Notes under the pieces: model-generated
Database searches by the model: none
What the model saw: only the letters and a program-made list of their open reading frames with translations
Told to the model about the DNA's origin: nothing
Position numbers and translations under genes: made by a program
In this document: positions 28,601 to 37,782 of the stretch, in pieces
Position numbering within the stretch: position 1 is the stretch's first letter
How the letters are laid out: every line of letters starts with the position of its first letter
NCBI GenBank assembly: GCA_030537875.1
Contig: JAUNVC010000001.1
Location: forward strand, 1 to 64,000
Length of the DNA: 64,000 nucleotides
Reading direction: 5' to 3'
DNA from: Tissierellia bacterium
GTDB lineage: Bacteria; Bacillota; Clostridia; Tissierellales; Peptoniphilaceae

Positions 28601-29797
28601 CCTGAGCCAGAAACCGGATTACGTTTGGTGCCAGAACAAGACAAAGAGGTTGTTTACGCAGATTCAACCATTACCTTTACCTTTGCAGCCTTTGATGAGA
28701 ATAATAAACCCATCATCGGAAAAGATGTCACAGTAACCCTTATTCGTCCCAGCGGAAATACCATCACCTACCCAAGAAAGACGAAGAAAACTGGTATTGC
28801 AAAGATTATTTGGGGTGTTAGTGAACGTTCACCAAAAGGTAAATATGGTGTGAAATGTGAAATGGTATACAAAGGAAAAACTGTCACTGCCACCGGTGAA
28901 TTTACCATTGGCGATGGCGGAGATGATAATAATTTGAGCACCATGAAAGTAACCTTGACACCAGAGAAAAAGAATATTGGAACCAATGAAACAGCTTATG
29001 TAAAAGCCCTGGTTACGGACAGCAGAGGAAGCGCAATTTCTGGTGCCAGTGTATCTTTCACCGTTACAAAACCAGACTATACCAAGGTCAATCAAACGAT
29101 TCGTACCGATAGTTATGGTATTGCAAAATTAACCATTTCTTCCTCGAATCATAGTAGTGCTGGAAAGTATCGTGTCAATGCTGAAGCGACCCGTTCAGGG
29201 TATAATAAAGCATACGCCAATACGGAGTACACCGTTTCAGGTAGCACACCGCCCAATCCAGATCCTGATCCAGATCCGGGCAACGATACCGTTCTAACCT
29301 ATGAACAAAGAAATAGAAATGGTGAGTTTGACCACTTGAGAAACAACGACCTTGGACCTAAGCTTAAGAATGCTTATGCGACCAATGTGAAAAACTATAC
29401 CATTACCACTCTTGATGGTAGAAGCATCAAAGTGGGAGACGTTCTAGATGGAAAGAGACCGACCGTACTTGGAATCGGTTATCCTGGGTGAGGGGGCTGT
29501 CAGCAGAGCTGGAAGTCTCTGAGCAGTATCGACAAAACCAAGTTTAATATGCTTGAAGTTGTCACCACGACGAACGCACAAGAAGTAAAGAATACCTTGA
29601 GTAGATTGGGAATTTCCTCCATGGCAAAACATTTCTACACCCATGGAAGAGCGATCTCCAACCTAATTGGTGGTAAGTATGTACCTCTCCTTATCTTCTT
29701 AGATAAAGACGGAAACATTACAAACGTATCCTATTATGACTCCAATTCGGATGTCATCCGGATCATTAAGACCATCGAAGGAACTACTTCTAAATAG
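25688..29797 (+). CDS. Exported multidomain selenoprotein: Ig-like repeats, rhodanese and two thioredoxin-like domains
   Basis: One reading frame of 1369 residues if the TGA at 29489-29491 is read as selenocysteine (residue 1268). A signal peptide (about 1-26, ending ALAAD) exports it. In order: five Ig-like repeats of about 100 residues (35-557), a rhodanese domain (560-672) with the active cysteine Cys631 in YCRTQNRS, a sixth repeat (674-776), a thioredoxin-like domain (785-957) with Cys851-Gly-Pro-Cys854, an acidic DPEPDPEPEPE linker, repeats seven and eight (975-1185), a PNPDPDPDPG linker, and a second thioredoxin-like domain (1199-1369) with Sec1268-Gly-Gly-Cys1271. The two thioredoxin sites align as GYPGCGPC and GYPGUGGC. 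There is no sortase motif or membrane anchor. AAAGGAGGA precedes the ATG at 25688. The substrate is unknown; disulfide, persulfide or peroxide chemistry outside the membrane is likely. Confidence 0.85.
29504..29521 (+). other. Candidate bacterial SECIS hairpin after the UGA codon
   Basis: CAGAG (29504-29508) pairs with CUCUG (29517-29521) around the loop CUGGAAGU. Two G of the loop (29511-29512) lie about 20 bases after the UGA at 29489-29491. Bacterial SECIS elements sit in this range and need G in the apical loop for SelB. The sequence also encodes the conserved Cys and Gln residues, as expected for an in-frame element. Confidence 0.6.
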
Positions 29798-29810
29798 GAA
29801 TTAGAGTAAA

Positions 29811-29834
29811 AAAGAGGCGAAAGCCTCTTTTTTT
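29811..29834 (+). terminator. Terminator of the selenoprotein gene
   Basis: AAAGAGGC, a GAAA loop, GCCTCTTT and more T, about 15 bases after the TAG at 29795-29797. Its position after the second stop supports reading through the UGA. Confidence 0.9.
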
Positions 29835-30073
29835 GTGCATCTCTACTCACAATCAAAACATAAGATCAAATCGGTTAGATACCTTTTTAGATGAAAATAT
29901 AGGGAATTCTCAACCGTGGGGGAGAATCATACAACAGATCTTGAGAAAGGAAGAAACATTCTCGCTTTCAAAATCAAAGAAGAGAACCTTTGCATAAAAA
30001 AATTTTGGCCTAAGAAGATGGAGCAAGGGGAAGGATCTTCCATGGGCCAAGGGCAATTTAACGTATTTTTTAT

Positions 30074-31255
30074 TTATTCCTTGGAAGTTGCATGGTGGGA
30101 GGAGACATAATAGAGAATGGCAAATCCCACGCCAGATAAAATGAAAAGGAGTGCCATGAGGTAGAAACTCATGGCATAGGAATTACCCAATTCTGCCAAG
30201 TGGATAGCATCGGCGGAAAGTTTTTCCATATGCTCACTTCCGATGTAATGGGAAGACATATTCTGACTGCCCATAAAGAATGTAAAGATTCCTGTAATAA
30301 AATTCAATACGGATAAAATTACCCAAAATTTGGGAATGTAGTATTTGACATCTTCCACTTGCCCCAAGAGATTGACTCCCAAAATTCCCAAGATAATTAA
30401 AATGGAACCGATGATGTGGGAAGGGAAGAGGGTTTCCTTTAAAATGATGACACCGGCTAAAATTTGAATGACAGTACCCAAATTATTGAAGACGATCATT
30501 TTAGATGCGTCGATATGGGATAGGGCAAAATTGATAAGAAATCCACTTGCTACGGTGCTTAAAAAGGCAAGATAACAAACACTTACTAGGAAATCTTTTT
30601 GTTGTAAAGGAAGCCATAGGGAAGGAAGAGTTCCAGCCATGGCATTTTTGATGATGGCAGCGCCTAGCAAAAGAACAAAAGCCTCTCCGACAATGATAAA
30701 AAGTACCTCATAATTGCTATAGTGATGTTTGATTTTTTTAGTGAGAATGGTGTATGTAGCTAGTCCCAATGTTCCAATAAAAGCCACACCAATTCCTGAA
30801 AAATCCGGTGCCACATTTTTGATAAATTTCATAATCATAATATACAGCACACCGAGTACACATATGATCACAGAAAATCGTTGCATGACATTGGTTTTTT
30901 CCTTAAGAAAAAGGCCGGCCATGATCAAAGTAAATATGGGAGTGGTGGCTTGAACGGCACCTACTTCTATGGAAGAAGATATGTTGAGAGCAAAGGCCTG
31001 AAAAGTGAAAAAGATAAGGGGGTAGAATAGACCTGCCACCAAAAGTTTTCTTAATCGATGCCATTGAAAATTGCATTTCTTTCTCATAAAGGGGTACATC
31101 CCCAATAGGGGAAGAAAGGCGAGGGTGAAACGAATGGCCAATATATTGAGAGGATCACTTTGGGTGAGAATCCCTTTGACAAAAATAAAGGAAAAGCCGA
31201 TAATGGCTGCATAACCCAGGGCCGCCATGTAGCATAAAAATGTTTTTTGATTCAT
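30074..31255 (-). CDS. DMT-superfamily permease with two EamA domains and a C-terminal extension
   Basis: A 393-residue transporter. Residues 1-295 hold two five-helix EamA repeats (ending ILGVNLLGQVED), the usual full length of this family. About 95 residues follow with two more hydrophobic helices (near 305-325 and 365-385) separated by a polar segment of about 40 residues. The start at 31255 has an AAAGGAG site. It stands alone, convergent with the selenoprotein gene. The substrate is unknown; many relatives export amino acids or metabolites. Confidence 0.8.
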   Translation of the reverse strand: MNQKTFLCYMAALGYAAIIGFSFIFVKGILTQSDPLNILAIRFTLAFLPLLGMYPFMRKKCNFQWHRLRKLLVAGLFYPLIFFTFQAFALNISSSIEVGAVQATTPIFTLIMAGLFLKEKTNVMQRFSVIICVLGVLYIMIMKFIKNVAPDFSGIGVAFIGTLGLATYTILTKKIKHHYSNYEVLFIIVGEAFVLLLGAAIIKNAMAGTLPSLWLPLQQKDFLVSVCYLAFLSTVASGFLINFALSHIDASKMIVFNNLGTVIQILAGVIILKETLFPSHIIGSILIILGILGVNLLGQVEDVKYYIPKFWVILSVLNFITGIFTFFMGSQNMSSHYIGSEHMEKLSADAIHLAELGNSYAMSFYLMALLFILSGVGFAILYYVSSHHATSKE

Positions 31256-31546
31256 ATGTTGCTCCTTTTAATATAGCATTGTATCTCTCCACTTTGATTG
31301 TAAAATATAAATGGTTCCGCGTCAAGGAAGAAAAATGAACAATCATTCATAATACTTTTAAAATATGTATAAAATGAAATAGTTGTAACATGTCAGCGAA
31401 AAGGTCAATATAATGTAAATATTTATTATAAAAAAATCTCGAAGATCTTTTAGGAATTAGGGAAAAATCCTAACAGAAAGGAAGTGAGAAAGAAATATTT
31501 ATTTTTATTCATTCATGCATTGATATTTTAACCAAGTACCATGACC
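31256..31546 (+). other. AT-rich intergenic region before the xanthine permease
   Basis: No coding frame with a ribosome site and no purine riboswitch consensus (the conserved loop sequences of guanine/xanthine aptamers are absent). The far end is the promoter at 31547-31576. Otherwise I see only A/T-rich sequence. Confidence 0.4.
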
Positions 31547-31576
31547 TTGTAATCCTCTAATATCATATGGTAAAAT
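31547..31576 (+). promoter_or_regulatory. Promoter of the xanthine permease gene
   Basis: TTGTAA (31547-31552), an 18-base spacer and TAAAAT (31571-31576) preceded by TGG (extended -10), 25 bases before the ATG. Confidence 0.55.
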
Positions 31577-31601
31577 AAAAGCAAATATAAAGGAGGTACA
31601 T

Positions 31602-32984
31602 ATGAACACATCAAAAACCTATTCTACATCGCTATTCGATTTGGATGGTCGTCCACCCTTTAAGAAAAGTTTCCCCATCGCATTGCAACATTTTCTTGCC
31701 ATGTTGGTGGGAAATGCTTTGCCATCTTTGGTCCTAACCAGCGCTTTAAAAGGAACGGAATTTGCAGTTCCGTCAGATCAAGCTGTGTATATTATACAGG
31801 CGGGAATGTTTATTGCAGCACTGGCAACATTTTTGCAACTCTATCCGGTCCTAAAGGTCGGTGCAAAATTGCCCGTCATCATGGGAGTAAGTTTCGCATA
31901 TATTCCCATTTTGTTGGAAATTGGAAAAAACTACGGTTATGGTGCCGTATTTGGAGCACAAATCGTTGGAGGTTTGGTCGCTTTTGCAGTTGGGATGGGC
32001 ATTGGGAAAATTCGGAAATTCTTCCCACCCATCGTGAGTGGTACGGTGGTGCTTACCATTGGGCTTTCTCTCTATCCGGTCGCTATCAAATACATGGCCG
32101 GAGGCGTCGGCTCTCCTTTCTTTGGTAGTCATTGGAGTTGGATCGTTGCATTCTTCACCTTGGTCGTGGTTCTAGCATGTAATATGTATGGAAAGGGCAT
32201 TATCAAACTTGCTGCCATATTGGTTGGTATCATTGCAGGCTATATCCTAGCTTTGATTATACACAGTACAATTGCTCCCGGCTTTATGAATTTTAAAAAC
32301 GTGGTGGAGGCCGGGTGGTTTACCTATCCCCACATCTTCCCCTTTAAACCAGAATTTCCTATTGCTGCCATTGCAACCATGTCCATCATGTACATCGTAA
32401 ACTCGGTGCAGGCAGTAGGAGATATTTCATCTACGACCATTGGTGGATTGGATCGAGAACCCACGGATCGAGAAATTTCCGGTGCCATTAAAGCCAACGG
32501 GGTCATGTCCCTTATTGGTTCTATTATTGGAGCTCTACCCACAGCAACTTATTCACAAAACGTCGGAATCGTATCCATGACCAAAGTAGTTGCACGGTCT
32601 GTGCTTAGAATTACGGCAGTGGTTATCTTAATCGCAGGATTCATTCCAAAATTTGGTGGATTGATGATGAGTATTCCCCAATGTGTTATCGGTGGTGCTA
32701 CCATCTCCGTCTTTGCCCAAATCACCATGAATGGAATTCGTTTGATTACAAGCCAAGAACTCTCCATACGAAACGCTACCATTGTTGGATTGGGTGTAGC
32801 TCTTGGTATGGGAATCGTGGCCGTTCCAGATGCGACGGCAAATCTCGGTGACACGATGAAAATGATCTTTACTTCAAGCCCTGTTATCCTTGCTACGCTC
32901 GTCGTTTTTATTCTGAATATTATCATTCCTGGCAAAACCTTGGCACAGGAAAAGGCGGAAAGAGAAAAAATAGATAAAAAATAA
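31602..32984 (+). CDS. NCS2-family xanthine/uracil (probably xanthine or urate) permease
   Basis: A 460-residue nucleobase:cation symporter-2 protein with about 14 membrane segments, of the UraA/XanQ/UacT branch and clearly different from the AzgA-type permease at 16754. Segments include PVIMGVSFAYIPI, GAQIVGGLVAF and the family's key TM8-10 region with SIMYIVNSVQAVGDISS and LPTATYSQNVGIV. AAAGGAGGT precedes the ATG. Being the first gene before the purine breakdown cluster, it most likely imports xanthine or urate as fuel. Confidence 0.88.
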   Translation: MNTSKTYSTSLFDLDGRPPFKKSFPIALQHFLAMLVGNALPSLVLTSALKGTEFAVPSDQAVYIIQAGMFIAALATFLQLYPVLKVGAKLPVIMGVSFAYIPILLEIGKNYGYGAVFGAQIVGGLVAFAVGMGIGKIRKFFPPIVSGTVVLTIGLSLYPVAIKYMAGGVGSPFFGSHWSWIVAFFTLVVVLACNMYGKGIIKLAAILVGIIAGYILALIIHSTIAPGFMNFKNVVEAGWFTYPHIFPFKPEFPIAAIATMSIMYIVNSVQAVGDISSTTIGGLDREPTDREISGAIKANGVMSLIGSIIGALPTATYSQNVGIVSMTKVVARSVLRITAVVILIAGFIPKFGGLMMSIPQCVIGGATISVFAQITMNGIRLITSQELSIRNATIVGLGVALGMGIVAVPDATANLGDTMKMIFTSSPVILATLVVFILNIIIPGKTLAQEKAEREKIDKK

Positions 32985-33384
32985 TAGACCCAAGGAGAAA
33001 TGTTGAACATAGGAGTAAACATTTCCTTACAGTAGAAAAACCCTTGTTGCAGGGTCTCTCCTAAGGTTGAGGAGATCAATGCATCCATGGGTTTTTTTGT
33101 GGGAATCAAAAGATAGAGAAAAAAATCATCTTAAGGGGAGATATGTGTCATGAGAAATATAAGTTGGGGAATCTACCCTCAAGGATAATTCTGTCGGACA
33201 GGAATATACAGACAAATTCTATAAAGAGGAGGCAGATTGTTCTAGAAAAATAAATTTTATATGATACTTGATATGGAAATATTCTTCACAAGATAACGAT
33301 GATACGAAGACGATTTTGTTTTATAATTGCGAAATTTTTAAAATTATTAAGAGAAAATCCTTAAGAAAAATTTATAATAATCTA
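32985..33384 (+). other. Structured intergenic region between permease and regulator
   Basis: No gene seen. Directly after the permease stop, GAAATGTT (about 32998-33005) can pair with AACATTTC (about 33018-33025). Next comes a terminator-like structure in which AAAAACCC (33036-33043) faces GGGTTTTTTT (33089-33098), with an inner TCTCCT/AGGAGA stem, probably ending the permease transcript. Further on, CTGTCGGACAG (33191-33201) is a perfect inverted repeat, a possible operator. Confidence 0.5.
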
Positions 33385-33413
33385 TTGACAGTGAGAAAAA
33401 AGTATAATAAAAT
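33385..33413 (+). promoter_or_regulatory. Promoter of the regulator and purine breakdown operon
   Basis: TTGACA (33385-33390), 17 bases and TAAAAT (33408-33413), 20 bases before the ATG at 33434. It may drive the whole same-strand series that follows. Confidence 0.65.
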
Positions 33414-33433
33414 AGAAGTGTAGGAGGAGTATC

Positions 33434-34135
33434 ATGTTAAGTATAGATAAGAAAAGAGAATTATTGGAGAAATACGTTACCATAGCAGATTTTATCGCAA
33501 CGGTGGCGGGAAACAATTGTGAAGTTGTGCTTCGAGATTACCATCAGGGCAAGAGCTCTATCCTTCATATCATCAATGGGAAGCTTTCAGATAGAAAGGA
33601 GGGAGATTCCATTCGAGGATATGCCCTGAATAAGATTATGAAAGAGGACTATAAGGAGAAGGACTATGTATCCAATTACATAATCATCAACGAGTCCAAT
33701 CAGAGAGTCTTTCGTGCATCGACCTTCTATATCATGGAGGGAGAGGAACTTATCGGTCTACTCTGTGTCAACTATGACTTATCAGATATGTTGAAGTACA
33801 GAGACTTTTATGATAGGGAAATCCTTTATGGGTTTGAGCAAAATTCCAATCTTCAGAAGGAATATTTCGACGAGTCGATGGATAGTATTTTAGACGGTAT
33901 GATAAAGAATGTATTCATCCATTGGGATCGTTCCATTCCTGCAAACAAGATTGAGTTTGAGGGGAACCCCATTCGTCAATTGTATCGCCTGGGTGTCTTT
34001 AATTACAAGGGCGCTGTGGCCAAAGTAGCTGAGCTTCTGGATATTTCCATCCAGACCATTTATCGCTACTTAAAAGAACTGGAAAGAGAAGGCGGAGACA
34101 ATTCCAGTGGTGGATTGTCAGACCTTACAGAATAA
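33434..34135 (+). CDS. YheO-type PAS/HTH transcriptional regulator
   Basis: A 233-residue protein with an N-terminal YheO-like PAS domain (about residues 15-130; LGNNCEVVL-like start, GLLCVNYDLS end) and a C-terminal helix-turn-helix (about 190-222: YKGAVAKVAELLDISIQTIYRYLKEL). PAS proteins of this type sense small ligands. Its place directly ahead of ygeW suggests it controls the purine breakdown genes, with a purine intermediate as a plausible signal; this is inference from position. AGGAGG precedes the ATG. Confidence 0.8.
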   Translation: MLSIDKKRELLEKYVTIADFIATVAGNNCEVVLRDYHQGKSSILHIINGKLSDRKEGDSIRGYALNKIMKEDYKEKDYVSNYIIINESNQRVFRASTFYIMEGEELIGLLCVNYDLSDMLKYRDFYDREILYGFEQNSNLQKEYFDESMDSILDGMIKNVFIHWDRSIPANKIEFEGNPIRQLYRLGVFNYKGAVAKVAELLDISIQTIYRYLKELEREGGDNSSGGLSDLTE

Positions 34136-34150
34136 TAAAAGGGGGATCTT

Positions 34151-35344
34151 ATGGATTTCAAGCAATTAGTAGGCAAGTTAGAGACGTTAGATTTTGAAAA
34201 GTTGTATCAGGACGATTTTTTCCTGACTTGGGATAAATCAAGAGAAGAGTTGGATGCAATTTTTACAGTTGCAGATGCACTTCGTGCATTGAGAGAGAAC
34301 AATAAGAGCGCAAAGATTTTTGATTCGGGATTGGGGATTTCCATTTTCCGAGACAATTCTACCAGAACTAGATTTTCCTTTGCATCGGCATGTAATATGC
34401 TTGGCCTTGAAGTACAGGATTTGGAAGAGAAAAAATCGCAAATAGCCCATGGTGAAACTTTGATGGAAACAGCCAATATGGTTTCTTTCATGGCCGATAT
34501 CATTGGAATCAGAGATGACATGTATATTGGCAAGGGCCATGCCTATCAAAAGGAATTTGCCGAAAGCGTGCAGATGGGATATGATGAAGGAATTTTGGAA
34601 CAGCGTCCCACGGTTGTATCTCTCCAGTGTGACATCGACCACCCGACCCAAATGATGGCAGACTCTTTACATTTTGCTCATTATTTTGACGGAATGGAAA
34701 ATTTAAAGGGTAAGAAAATCGCTCTCACTTGGGCCTACTCGCCTTCCTATGGAAAACCTCTATCAGTACCACAGGGTGGAATTGGTCTTTGGACCCGCCT
34801 AGGCATGGATGTTGTTTTGGCATATCCCGAGGGATATGAAGTCATGGATGAAGTGGTGGAAGTCGCCAAGAAGAATGTAGAAGAATGTGGCGGTTCTTTC
34901 ACCATCACAAATTCGATGGAAGAGGCATGTAAGGATGCCGACATAGTCTACGCCAAGAGTTGGGCGCCTTTTGCAGCCATGGAAGAAAGAACAGAACTCT
35001 ATGGAAATGGAGACTTTGAAGGGATAGACGCCCTAGAAGAAAGACTTCTAGAGCAAAATGCAAAACATAAGGATTGGACAGTAACGGAAGAGCTTATGAA
35101 GACCACCAAAAATGGAAAGGCTCTCTATGGTCACCCTCTACCTGCTGACATAACAGGTGTATCTTGTAAAGAAGGAGAGGTGGATGCTTCGGTATTTGAT
35201 CGTTATAGAAAAGAATTATACCAGCAAGCCAGTTTCAAACCTTATATCATCGCAGCCATGATTTTCTTACAAAAGGTGAAAAATCCAAAAGAAAAGTTGG
35301 AAGAATTGTGGAGCGATGCTGACAAGCGACTTAACGACAAGTAA
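34151..35344 (+). CDS. ygeW: Knotted carbamoyltransferase YgeW
   Basis: A 397-residue member of the aspartate/ornithine carbamoyltransferase fold, YgeW branch. The carbamoyl-phosphate site is DNSTRTRFSFASA (near residue 70), with HGETLMETANM and the QCDIDHPTQMMADSLH block near 165; CDIDHPTQ replaces the usual HPxQ setting. YgeW proteins are found in selenium-linked purine gene clusters and are thought to run phosphorolytically on a ureido intermediate, giving carbamoyl phosphate for the carbamate kinase encoded at 36834. It is 15 bases after the regulator gene. Confidence 0.9.
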   Translation: MDFKQLVGKLETLDFEKLYQDDFFLTWDKSREELDAIFTVADALRALRENNKSAKIFDSGLGISIFRDNSTRTRFSFASACNMLGLEVQDLEEKKSQIAHGETLMETANMVSFMADIIGIRDDMYIGKGHAYQKEFAESVQMGYDEGILEQRPTVVSLQCDIDHPTQMMADSLHFAHYFDGMENLKGKKIALTWAYSPSYGKPLSVPQGGIGLWTRLGMDVVLAYPEGYEVMDEVVEVAKKNVEECGGSFTITNSMEEACKDADIVYAKSWAPFAAMEERTELYGNGDFEGIDALEERLLEQNAKHKDWTVTEELMKTTKNGKALYGHPLPADITGVSCKEGEVDASVFDRYRKELYQQASFKPYIIAAMIFLQKVKNPKEKLEELWSDADKRLNDK

Positions 35345-35388
35345 GTCGATCAAATATTTCACCCTATGATTGGCATTCGGTGACACTA

Positions 35389-35400
35389 CGGGTTCGCCCG
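35389..35400 (+). other. UUCG-capped hairpin between ygeW and ygeY
   Basis: CGGG, UUCG, CCCG form a four-pair stem with the exceptionally stable UUCG tetraloop; an alternative GGTTC/GAACC stem overlaps it. There is no T run, so it is not a terminator. It could stabilise or punctuate the transcript. Confidence 0.4.
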
Positions 35401-35426
35401 GAACCAATACTTTGGAGGTATAAAAA

Positions 35427-36776
35427 ATGTGTGATATAAAAGTTGACGTCAATGCAATAAAAGAGGCTGCTCAAAATTATGAAGCGGATATGACCGCGTT
35501 TTTAAGGGAAACGCTACGTATCCCCAGCGAGAGCTCTCACGAAGAAAAAAAGGCAAAACTCATTCAAAGAAAAATGGAAGAGTTGGGTTTTGATAAAACT
35601 TGGATCGATCCCCTTGGAAATGTCATGGGCTGGATGGGTTCAGGAGAAACATTGATTTGCTTTGATGGTCATATTGACACCGTCGGAGTCGGAAATATTG
35701 AAAACTGGGATTTTGATCCCTATGAGGGATATGAAACGGATACAGAAATCGGTGCGAGAGGTACATCCGACCAAACCGGTGGCGTAATTTCAGCCATGTG
35801 GGCTTGTAAAATCATGAAAGACTTAGGTCTTTTGAATGACAAGTACACAGCCATGGTGGTAGGTTCCGTTCAGGAAGAGGATTGTGACGGAATGTGCTGG
35901 GAGTACATCTTGAAAGAAGATGTGAAAGATCCCGAGTACGGAAAACTCTGTAAACCAGATTTTGTTGTTTCCACCGAACCAACCGATGGTGGTATCTATC
36001 GCGGACATAGAGGAAGAATGGAAATCCGTGTAGAAGTGCAAGGTGTTTCTTGTCACGGTTCCGCTCCTGAAAGAGGAGACAACGCCATTTATAAAATGGC
36101 TGACATATTAAAAGAAGTGGAACAACTCAACGAGAATCCCGACGATGATACGGTAGAGATCAAGGGTCTTGTAAAGATGTTGGATAAGAAGAATAATCCT
36201 GAGTGGGAAGAGGCCAATTTCCTCGGAAGAGGTACGATTACCACTTCAGAAATTTATTTCACATCTCCTTCCAGATGTGCTGTTGCCGACTCTTGTGCCA
36301 TCTCATTGGATAGAAGAATGACGGCCGGTGAATCATGGCAATCCTGCTTGGAAGAAATCAAAGCTCTTCCATCGGTTAAAAAGCATAAAGCAGAAGTCAC
36401 CATGTACAATTATGAGAAACCCTCATGGACTGGACTTGCTTACCCCATCGAGTGCTTCTTCCCCACCTGGGTACTGCCAATGGATCACAAAGTAACCCGT
36501 TCCATGGAATCTCTCTATAAAGCCATGTATGGTGATAAGAGAATTGGACCCAAGGAAGAAATTGACAAGAGAATCAACCGTCCTTTGATCGACAAATGGA
36601 CTTTCTCTACAAATGGTGTAGCAATCATGGGTAGAAATGGCGTGCCTGTCATTGGTTTTGGTCCGGGAGCAGAAGATCAAGCTCACGCACCCAATGAAAG
36701 AACCTGGAAGCAAGACCTGGTCACATGTGCAGCTGTTTTAGCTGGACTTCCCAGTGTTTACACAAGCGCAGAATAG
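35427..36776 (+). CDS. ygeY: YgeY family selenium-metabolism-associated hydrolase (M20 peptidase type)
   Basis: A 449-residue metal-dependent amidohydrolase of the M20/ArgE/DapE type, YgeY branch. Metal-site segments are [12 protein letters not shown] (His, Asp), [11 protein letters not shown] (Asp), VQEEDCDG (Glu-Glu) and the C-terminal EDQAHAPNE (His). YgeY is a marker gene of the selenium-dependent purine breakdown clusters, where it is proposed to hydrolyse a ureido or formyl intermediate. The exact substrate is not shown by sequence. TTGGAGGT precedes the ATG. Confidence 0.92.
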   Translation: MCDIKVDVNAIKEAAQNYEADMTAFLRETLRIPSESSHEEKKAKLIQRKMEELGFDKTWIDPLGNVMGWMGSGETLICFDGHIDTVGVGNIENWDFDPYEGYETDTEIGARGTSDQTGGVISAMWACKIMKDLGLLNDKYTAMVVGSVQEEDCDGMCWEYILKEDVKDPEYGKLCKPDFVVSTEPTDGGIYRGHRGRMEIRVEVQGVSCHGSAPERGDNAIYKMADILKEVEQLNENPDDDTVEIKGLVKMLDKKNNPEWEEANFLGRGTITTSEIYFTSPSRCAVADSCAISLDRRMTAGESWQSCLEEIKALPSVKKHKAEVTMYNYEKPSWTGLAYPIECFFPTWVLPMDHKVTRSMESLYKAMYGDKRIGPKEEIDKRINRPLIDKWTFSTNGVAIMGRNGVPVIGFGPGAEDQAHAPNERTWKQDLVTCAAVLAGLPSVYTSAE

Positions 36777-36786
36777 TAGTATGATG

Positions 36787-36814
36787 AATTTGTCGGCAGT
36801 TTTGCCGACAAATT
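36787..36814 (+). other. Strong hairpin between ygeY and arcC
   Basis: AATTTGTCGGCA (36787-36798) and TGCCGACAAATT (36803-36814) form a perfect 12-pair stem with a GTTT loop and a short T run. It looks like a partial terminator or processing site within the operon, and could lower expression of the genes after ygeY. Confidence 0.55.
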
Positions 36815-36833
36815 TTACCCTAAGGAGAGAATA

Positions 36834-37772
36834 ATGAAAAAAAGGATTTTAATTTCCCTCGGAGGAAATGCTCTGGGCACACTGTACGATGAACTCATTG
36901 AAACGGTTGGTATTATCGCCAAACCCATTGCAGACCTCATTGCTGAGGGCAATGAAGTGGTCATTTGCCACGGAAACGGCCCCCAGGTGGGCTTCATTAA
37001 GACCCATATTGACAAAGGTGTCATGGCTGAAGATGCAGAACATGGAATAACCCTTCCTTTATCGGAATGTGTGGCCATGAGTCAGAGTTTTATTGGATAT
37101 CATTTGCAAAATGCTCTACAAAACACATTGACAGAAAAGGGTATTGATAAAAAGGTTGTGACGGTCGTAAGCCGTGTGTTGGTGGATCCCAAGGATCCAA
37201 AATTCCAACATCCCACCAAACCCATCGGAGCTTTCTATACGGAAGAACAAGTGGAAAAGCTTCGGGCCGCAGGAAAAACTGTGGTAGAAGATTCCGGTCG
37301 TGGATATCGTGAAGTAGTGGCTTCCCCCATTCCTCTAGAAATTTTAGAGAAGGATTCGGTACTGGATTTGATGAATGATGGAAATGTTGTCATTGCTGGT
37401 GGCGGTGGAGGAATTCCCACGGTGCGCGATGGAAAATGGTTAAAGGCCATTGATGCCGTCATTGATAAAGATAGGACTTCGGTTTTATTGGCCTCGGACA
37501 CCCAGTGTGATAGCTTGGTCATTTGTACGGGAGTAGAAAAGGTTTCTATCAATTTCAATACACCCGACCAAAAGGACTTGGATCAGATGACTTTGGCTGA
37601 ATGTGAAAGATATATTGGAGAAGGACAATTCCCAGAAGGATCTATGCTTCCCAAAATTGAAGCTGCCATGGATTTTGTAAAGAGTGGAAAGGGAAGAAAA
37701 ACCTTAATCACCTCTCTGGATAAATTGGTGGAAGGAATGCGAGGAGAAACGGGAACGTTTATTGTTGAATAG
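36834..37772 (+). CDS. arcC: Carbamate kinase
   Basis: A 312-residue carbamate kinase that makes ATP from carbamoyl phosphate and ADP, releasing carbamate (to ammonia and CO2). Typical blocks are ILISLGGNAL, VICHGNGPQVG, MSQSFIGYHLQNAL, VVSRVLVDPKDP, PIGAFYTEE, VVASPIPLEI and VIAGGGGGIPT. Here it is the energy-yielding partner of YgeW rather than of arginine deiminase, since no arcA is near. This position corresponds to yqeA of the E. coli selenium/purine locus. Confidence 0.95.
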   Translation: MKKRILISLGGNALGTLYDELIETVGIIAKPIADLIAEGNEVVICHGNGPQVGFIKTHIDKGVMAEDAEHGITLPLSECVAMSQSFIGYHLQNALQNTLTEKGIDKKVVTVVSRVLVDPKDPKFQHPTKPIGAFYTEEQVEKLRAAGKTVVEDSGRGYREVVASPIPLEILEKDSVLDLMNDGNVVIAGGGGGIPTVRDGKWLKAIDAVIDKDRTSVLLASDTQCDSLVICTGVEKVSINFNTPDQKDLDQMTLAECERYIGEGQFPEGSMLPKIEAAMDFVKSGKGRKTLITSLDKLVEGMRGETGTFIVE

Positions 37773-37782
37773 GGGGTTTGGA

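Noticed and set aside
29489..29491. The TGA as a true stop or a pseudogene mutation
   Set aside because: A full thioredoxin-like domain continues in frame, the terminator follows the later TAG, and the UGA sits exactly at a redox Cys position with a hairpin behind it.
29916..30110. 64-codon frame after the giant selenoprotein gene
   Set aside because: No ribosome site and it overlaps the end of the DMT permease gene on the other strand.
31256..31601. Guanine/xanthine riboswitch before the NCS2 permease
   Set aside because: A partial ATATGG match occurs by chance; the paired loops and the rest of the aptamer are missing.
37762..37782. TTG start of ssnA inside arcC
   Set aside because: The ATG at 37783 has AGGGGG upstream and matches the family start.
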